In this document: positions 6,129 to 9,851 of the stretch, piece by piece
How the letters are laid out: each line of letters opens with the position of its first letter
Numbering within the stretch: position 1 is the first letter of the stretch
Translations under genes and position numbers: made by a program
From: Deltaproteobacteria bacterium
GTDB lineage: Bacteria > Desulfobacterota > Desulfobaccia > Desulfobaccales > 0-14-0-80-60-11
Direction of reading: 5' to 3'
Length of the DNA: 9,851 bases
Assembly: GCA_021817645.1 (NCBI GenBank)
Contig: JAKAGH010000099.1
Coordinates: 1-9,851, forward strand
Notes under the pieces: model-generated
What the model was told of the DNA's origin: nothing
What the model saw: the letters and a program-made list of their open reading frames with translations, nothing else
Databases searched by the model: none

Positions 6129-6704
6129 TTACGCCCAGTTGATGATGATATCTTCCAGCCTTCTTTTGGGTACATGGTGCACCTCCTGGGGGTCCCGCCA
6201 ATACTTGATGTCCGCTCCGGGGGCGATTTCCTCCAGGACCACTTTTTCCCGGGGCCGGCCCAGGGCGATGACCAGGAGAATCTCCAAATTTTCGGGAAGT
6301 TCCAGAAGATTTTTGAGGCGGTCTCTCTGGATGCTACCGAGGATGCAACCGCCCAGCCCTTGTTCCCTGGCCCCCAGAAGGATGCTTTGCGCGGCGATGC
6401 CGTGGTCGCAGCCGAAGTTTTGGCTGATGTCCTTATCCCCCTGGATGATGATATAAGCGGCGGGCCGTTCGCCCTCCGCCGGACCGGGCCAATTTTTCAG
6501 GTAAGCGGCCCAGGCCAGGCAGGAGAAAATCGCCGCATTTCTGGAGGGCTCATGAGCCAGGTAATATTTCAAGGGCTGGAGATTGGCCCCGGACGCAGAG
6601 AGCCGGGCCAGGTTCACCAGCCACTTCAGGGTGTCCAGGGACACGGCCTCGTTTTCATAGAAACGCCGGTAACTGCGATTGCCGGTGATCAGTTCTTCGA
6701 TCAT
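6129..6704 (-). CDS. Nitroreductase-family FMN oxidoreductase
   Basis: The 191-residue protein is a compact member of the FMN-dependent nitroreductase superfamily, which uses NAD(P)H or other donors to reduce varied substrates in the cytoplasm. FMN-binding features are RSYRRF (10-15), SASGANLQP (36-44) and the segment DHGIAAQSILLGAREQGLGG (100-119) ending in CILG. The C-terminal tail carries HHVPKRRLEDII, seen in a subset of anaerobe nitroreductases. The fold normally works as a homodimer. Cysteines at 62, 99 and 120 are not arranged as a ferredoxin cluster, and no such domain is fused. The ATG start is preceded by a strong AGGAGGAA in the 15-bp gap after the cysteine-cluster gene, so the two are co-transcribed. 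The real substrate is unknown, and the family name does not imply nitro-compound reduction. Confidence 0.88.
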   Translation of the reverse strand: MIEELITGNRSYRRFYENEAVSLDTLKWLVNLARLSASGANLQPLKYYLAHEPSRNAAIFSCLAWAAYLKNWPGPAEGERPAAYIIIQGDKDISQNFGCDHGIAAQSILLGAREQGLGGCILGSIQRDRLKNLLELPENLEILLVIALGRPREKVVLEEIAPGADIKYWRDPQEVHHVPKRRLEDIIINWA

Positions 6705-6719
6705 GACTTCCTCCTGAAC

Positions 6720-7646
6720 TCACTCACACCGGGGCGTCAGCCGGAAGGTCCCTTCGGGAGTCAAAGTGGCGTTGATGCCGTGGTCCTGGAGGAAGCGGGT
6801 CAGGGGCCGCCCCAGGATGAAGTCGATGGCCGCGGGGGAGAGCTCCCATTCCTCCTGCAACATGCCCCGCAGGTAATGATCGAAATGCAGCGCGTCAAAC
6901 AGGGCTTCGCCCGCGGCCTCCGCGTCGGTCTCCAGACCCTGGAGGGCCTGGCGCACCCGGCCGAGAGAGCAGCGTTCCTGATGGGCCTGCACCAGTTCCC
7001 AGACCTCCGGGACCCCGGCCAGCAGGGCTTCCCGGGTGAGTAGTTCCCCAGGGGCCGGGGCCTCGGCCTCTTCGCTCCAGCATTGCTGGCGGCGGCATTG
7101 CTCGGGCCTGTGGTCGTAAATACGGCAGCTCCGGTTGGCGGCCAGATAAAACCAGCACTGGCTGGAGCCGGGGACCTCCCGGATCTTCAAACGTTCCGCG
7201 GCCAGGGTGCTGGGCTTTCCTTCCCGGTCAGTGACCTTTTCCCCGGGCCGCAGGGTATAAACCTCATTCCAGGTGAGGACTTCCTGCTGGAACAGGGCCA
7301 GGTCCGGGGCGAGCAGGGTAGGGCTGGAGAGTTCGCAGCATTCGCCGCAGCGCACGCAGGTTTCCCAGCCGGCCCACAAGACGTCCTTGGCTGCGCCCAT
7401 CAGGCGCTTCCAGGCCGCGGCCCGGGCCTCCAGGTCCATCTGGTTCCACTCCCGGTATATTTCCGGGAAACCGGCCTTGTCTTCGATCTGTTGCCGGACC
7501 AGGCGGAAACGCCCGCTTTTCTGCGTCGCGTTCAGGATCTCCTGGAGGTATTCCTGCCAGAGGGAGGCCATCACCTCTTTGGGGCCCTTGGCCAGGGCCT
7601 CAAAGGGGTCTTGTCTTATTTTGCCTAAGAATTTTTTTTCTTTCAT
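6720..7646 (-). CDS. YkgJ-family cysteine-cluster protein
   Basis: The 308-residue soluble protein contains a YkgJ-type domain, predicted to bind zinc or an iron-sulfur cluster. Eight cysteines are in the characteristic pattern: CVRCGECC (97-104, four Cys), then Cys164, Cys174 (SCRIYDHRPEQC), Cys184 and Cys189. The motif RIYxxRPxxCR is diagnostic of the family. The flanks are helical and not recognised: residues 1-90 form a charged helical N-terminal region, and 200-308 a helical C-terminal region. No signal peptide or membrane segment is seen. ATG 7646 is preferred because AAGGA lies 6 nt upstream. An alternative TTG at 7670 would add eight residues but lacks a site. The nitroreductase gene follows after 15 bp with its own strong site, suggesting a shared redox or cofactor-related job, though no function is established for this family. 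The prpF-like gene is 66 bp upstream on the same strand. Confidence 0.85.
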   Translation of the reverse strand: MKEKKFLGKIRQDPFEALAKGPKEVMASLWQEYLQEILNATQKSGRFRLVRQQIEDKAGFPEIYREWNQMDLEARAAAWKRLMGAAKDVLWAGWETCVRCGECCELSSPTLLAPDLALFQQEVLTWNEVYTLRPGEKVTDREGKPSTLAAERLKIREVPGSSQCWFYLAANRSCRIYDHRPEQCRRQQCWSEEAEAPAPGELLTREALLAGVPEVWELVQAHQERCSLGRVRQALQGLETDAEAAGEALFDALHFDHYLRGMLQEEWELSPAAIDFILGRPLTRFLQDHGINATLTPEGTFRLTPRCE

Positions 7647-7652
7647 TGATAT

Positions 7653-7657
7653 TCCTT
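7653..7657 (-). promoter_or_regulatory. Ribosome binding site fixing the ATG start at 7646
   Basis: On the minus strand AAGGA is followed by ATATCA and then ATG 7646, a 6-nt spacing. It lies inside the coding region that would be implied by the alternative TTG start at 7670, which makes that longer form unlikely. Confidence 0.6.
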
Positions 7658-7712
7658 GCTGAGAAGTCAAAGGTTTTTAGTAGAAGAAGTCTGGAGTCTG
7701 TTACGTTACGCC

Positions 7713-9008
7713 CTATTTTTGGATGCTCACTTGGTCGGCGTAGAGGAAAAACGAGGCCGCAGTGACTTCATCCACCTCCTCCCACGCAGAGTGTTCCGGT
7801 GGCCGGTTGTTCTTGATGTAGACTCTGCCGTCGCAGATAATCCGCGCCGTGCGCGGAAAGGCAAGCTTGGCAAACCTCGTGTCGTTTGGCGAGGCACCCA
7901 GCACTGGTTGAGACGTAAGCTCGAACCTGCCGCTCGGGTGTCCGAAAGTGATCCGGCCTCCCTTGCCAGCTTTTAAATCTCCGGTGGCGAGCACGCGGTT
8001 AGGAATAGTGCCAGGGATCGAGGCTGCTGCCCCCAGGCAGGTCGAGCCGCTGCCGGGTGCTGCGGTGTGCATTATGGACTCGGCATAAAAACGGGCGACG
8101 AGATCGATGCCTCCCGCCTGCATCCGGTTACCATCCAGGTCCCTGTAATCGCGGGGTGTCGTCACGGAGACAGCGAAGGGAAGCGCAGCCTTGCGAATCG
8201 AGTCGAAGGTGTATTGGTTCCAGCCGATCAGCTTTGCGACTTTAAGGCGCAGTTCGGTAAGCCGCGACTCCATGCCGGGCGGCTGGACGACGGTCCCGTC
8301 AGGGTGGGGAAGCTCGAGTCCAGTGCAGCCGATGCCAAACGACCGGGGCTCAAAGAAGGCGCACACGTTAACCATGTCGACGATCGTCACGTCGATGGAG
8401 CTGCCATCGTCCATGGCAATGGAATCGACGAGGCGACCGGTGGGAAACAGCTTCCCGGTGAATCCCCCCCTCTGGTCGCGGAAATCGACCAGTACCTCAG
8501 CGCCCGTACCCGGAACACCCCCGATGGCCGTGTCCCCGGCAACCCGCGCTTCACCGTTGAGCACCTCAAGGGTCAGGTACATCATCTTCTGGGTGTTCAC
8601 CGAAAACGCCCGGACAGTTACATCTCCATCGGACACATTGGGAATCATGTTCTTCATCAGCGCGAACACCGGCACGCCGGCGGCGATGTTCCCGCAGGTC
8701 AGCTTGTAAGTTATGCCAGCCGGCTGATCGGGAAACATCTGGATGAAGGTGTAGTCCACGTCCGCGTCGGGGCGGGTAGAAGGCGAGACGATGGCCGCCT
8801 TCGACTGCAACGCGGTATTCCCACCGAGGCCGTCCATTCCCATGGGATCCGGCGATCCGCGCACAGCCAGGAGGAACTCCTCCAGCCCCCTCCCCGGTTG
8901 GGGCACGTTTCGGTCTTCAAAGAAAAATGCTCGGCTGCTCCCCCCTCGCACTATCGTGATGGGAACCAACATCTGCTCCAGGTTTCGGTCATGCAGTATA
9001 GAGCTCAT
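7713..9008 (-). CDS. PrpF-family isomerase (2-methylaconitate isomerase-like)
   Basis: The 431-residue protein belongs to the PrpF family (diaminopimelate-epimerase-like fold), whose members move or isomerise double bonds in small tricarboxylates such as 2-methylaconitate, 4-oxalomesaconate or methylitaconate. Seen motifs are IVRGGSSRAFFF (19-30), DGLGGNTALQSKAAIVSPS (59-77), ADVDYTFIQM (82-91), LTCGNIAAGVPVFA (103-116), a late HTAAPGSGSTCLGAAAS (314-330) and FGHPSGRFEL (355-364). Lys70 and Cys105 line up with the active-site Lys and Cys described for PrpF. At 431 residues it is somewhat longer than the usual 390-400. The ATG follows GAGGAGGAGGGATC, a strong site. Codon choice differs from its neighbours, with more CGA, TCG and GGT. 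No aconitase or methylcitrate gene accompanies it, so the substrate is undetermined and the name prpF should be read as a family label only. Confidence 0.85.
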   Translation of the reverse strand: MSSILHDRNLEQMLVPITIVRGGSSRAFFFEDRNVPQPGRGLEEFLLAVRGSPDPMGMDGLGGNTALQSKAAIVSPSTRPDADVDYTFIQMFPDQPAGITYKLTCGNIAAGVPVFALMKNMIPNVSDGDVTVRAFSVNTQKMMYLTLEVLNGEARVAGDTAIGGVPGTGAEVLVDFRDQRGGFTGKLFPTGRLVDSIAMDDGSSIDVTIVDMVNVCAFFEPRSFGIGCTGLELPHPDGTVVQPPGMESRLTELRLKVAKLIGWNQYTFDSIRKAALPFAVSVTTPRDYRDLDGNRMQAGGIDLVARFYAESIMHTAAPGSGSTCLGAAASIPGTIPNRVLATGDLKAGKGGRITFGHPSGRFELTSQPVLGASPNDTRFAKLAFPRTARIICDGRVYIKNNRPPEHSAWEEVDEVTAASFFLYADQVSIQK

Positions 9009-9020
9009 GATCCCTCCTCC

Positions 9021-9053
9021 TCGTCATACAAGGGAACCGAATTGGTATGACAA
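9021..9053. promoter_or_regulatory. Paired FadR-type GntR operator-like sites upstream of the prpF-like gene
   Basis: TGGTATGACAA on the plus strand (9043-9053) and TTGTATGACGA on the minus strand (9021-9031) both fit the TNGTNNNACNA pattern of FadR-subfamily GntR regulators. The first, with flanks AATTGGTATGAC, strongly resembles PdhR/LldR operators. They are in inverted orientation (GTCATAC 9023-9029, GTATGAC 9045-9051), with centres 22 bp apart, about two helical turns. They end 12 bp before the start codon, so a bound protein would block promoter or early transcription. No regulator gene is visible in the window. Confidence 0.45.
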
Positions 9054-9064
9054 CCTCCTCTATC

Positions 9065-9093
9065 TTATAGCTGACAGCTGGTCGCTTTCAGTC
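9065..9093. repeat. AGCTGA-type short extragenic repeat, copy 2
   Basis: Read on the minus strand, it starts ACTGAAAGC and continues with CAGCTGTCAGCTATAA, sharing CTGAAAGC and CAGCTG with the copy at 2851-2883. Its first bases overlap the feoB stop codon (9092-9094). The same stretch holds TTGACT and TATAAG 20 bp apart on the minus strand, a poorly spaced promoter candidate for the prpF-like gene. Confidence 0.45.
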
Positions 9094-9851
9094 AAAACAC
9101 CAGCGCCCCGAAACTCCTAGTCAGCACCCCCAGCAGCACGGCCAGCCCCAGGGAGATGACCACGGCCAGACCCGCCTGTTTCCAGCCCAATTCCCGGCTC
9201 AGCGCGGCAATGGTGGAGGCGCAGGGCACATAAAACAGCACAAAGATGGTAAAGGTGAGGAGCTGCGCCATGGAGAGCACCGCGGTGACGTTGGTGGTGC
9301 CCAGGGCCTCGCCGAGCATAATCAGGGAGAGTTCTTTGCGCATGATGCCGAAGATCAGGGTGGTGCCCACTTGCGGGGGCAGGCCCAGAAGCCCGGTCAA
9401 GGGCTTGAGTGCCGCGTTGACCGAACCCTCGAACCCATAGTACTTGAGCAGGCTGAGAACCAGGCTGCCGGCAATGAGAATGGGCCAGGCCACGACAATA
9501 AAGTCCTTCAGGCTGTACCAGGATTTTCGTAAGACGTTGTGCCAGGTGGGCTTCCGGTACTCGGGGATCTCCATCAGCAGCCCCGGGGAGACCTCCGGCA
9601 GGAGCATGGTGGAGATCCGCCCCAGGATGCCTATGACCAGGAGGTTGAAGAGATACACCGCCAGGGCCCAATAGGGACCCAGGGCATAAGCCACCAGCGC
9701 GAAGATGATCACCGAGCGGGCCGAGCAGGGGATGAGCACGGCCAACAGCGACACCACCAGGCGGTCCCGGGGGGTCTCCAGGATGCGGGTGGCCATGACC
9801 GCGGGCACGCTGCAGCCGTAGCCCAGGATAAAAGGAATGATGGACTTGCCA
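9092..9851 (-). CDS. feoB: Ferrous iron transport protein B, C-terminal part (cut by window edge)
   Basis: The frame is open from the right edge to the stop at 9092-9094 and gives 252 residues. It is the C-terminal membrane region of FeoB, the GTP-dependent ferrous iron importer of the inner membrane. Recognisable elements, numbered in the visible part, are GYGCSVPAVMATRILE (10-25), the first gate-type motif, then PCSARSVIIFALVAY (41-55), the second, a long amphipathic segment PEYRKPTWHNVLRKSWYSL, RKELSLIML (171-179) and FYVPCASTIAALSRELGW near the end. Several hydrophobic helices separate these. The N-terminal G domain and the start codon lie outside the window, as would feoA if present. FeoB is usually 650-750 residues, so about a third is seen. 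It is the nearest upstream gene of the prpF-like gene (83-bp gap), but the operator-like sites between them suggest independent control. The valine at 9808 is internal, not a start. Confidence 0.93.
   Translation of the reverse strand, partial: GKSIIPFILGYGCSVPAVMATRILETPRDRLVVSLLAVLIPCSARSVIIFALVAYALGPYWALAVYLFNLLVIGILGRISTMLLPEVSPGLLMEIPEYRKPTWHNVLRKSWYSLKDFIVVAWPILIAGSLVLSLLKYYGFEGSVNAALKPLTGLLGLPPQVGTTLIFGIMRKELSLIMLGEALGTTNVTAVLSMAQLLTFTIFVLFYVPCASTIAALSRELGWKQAGLAVVISLGLAVLLGVLTRSFGALVF

Noticed and set aside
6045..7043. 332-codon plus-strand open frame opposite the nitroreductase and cysteine-cluster genes
   Set aside because: It spans two well-supported genes and their junction in antisense and shows no domain.
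8067..9050. 327-codon plus-strand open frame opposite the prpF-like gene
   Set aside because: It is an antisense shadow of a gene with intact PrpF motifs and a strong ribosome site.
9030..9060. Possible short leader peptide (TTG start, stop within 10 codons) behind an AGGAGG on the minus strand
   Set aside because: The AGGAGG touches the putative start with no spacing, and the peptide has no attenuation-like codon run.
1..9851. CRISPR array, transposase, tRNA or phage genes
   Set aside because: None was seen. The repeats present are short, dispersed and palindromic, not regularly spaced, and no encoded protein resembles a transposase, integrase or Cas protein.

Overview
The window is GC-rich, densely coded bacterial DNA. 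It has seven genes, one of them cut by the right edge, and short intergenic gaps that hold several families of small palindromic repeats. FeoB, a CxxCGxCC cysteine-cluster protein, a compact FMN nitroreductase and a TIGR00300-type ornithine cyclodeaminase beside a carbamate kinase suggest an anaerobic or facultative chromosome. A Desulfobacterota (deltaproteobacterial) lineage is my best guess, but this rests on protein resemblance and repeat style only. No rRNA, tRNA, CRISPR array, phage gene or transposase was seen.

Left part: after a truncated palindromic repeat at the left edge, a plus-strand gene (308-1552) encodes the sensory middle of a KdpD-like protein (USP, four membrane helices, GAF) with no kinase. 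It converges on a minus-strand pair, carbamate kinase (2886-3848) followed by ornithine cyclodeaminase (1696-2793). The pair would consume the two products of citrulline phosphorolysis: carbamoyl phosphate would yield ATP, and ornithine would yield proline plus ammonia.

Middle: a 294-bp intergenic region packed with repeats separates the divergent carbamate kinase gene from a plus-strand malic enzyme gene (4143-5930). The malic enzyme has an unusual N-terminal extension of about 55 residues. A long imperfect hairpin (5953-6026) follows its stop codon.

Right part: all genes are on the minus strand. In transcription order they are the C-terminal third of FeoB (9092 to the edge), a PrpF-family isomerase (7713-9008), a YkgJ-type cysteine-cluster protein (6720-7646) and a nitroreductase (6129-6704). 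The last two are 15 bp apart and clearly form a transcription unit. In front of the prpF-like gene lie two FadR-type GntR operator-like motifs whose centres are 22 bp apart.

The genes are mostly ordinary metabolic and transport functions. I see no convincing evidence of a wholly new system. The points most worth checking are the prpF-like operator pair, the kinase-less KdpD-like sensor, the malic-enzyme extension, the short cyclodeaminase next to carbamate kinase, and the intergenic palindromic repeats.
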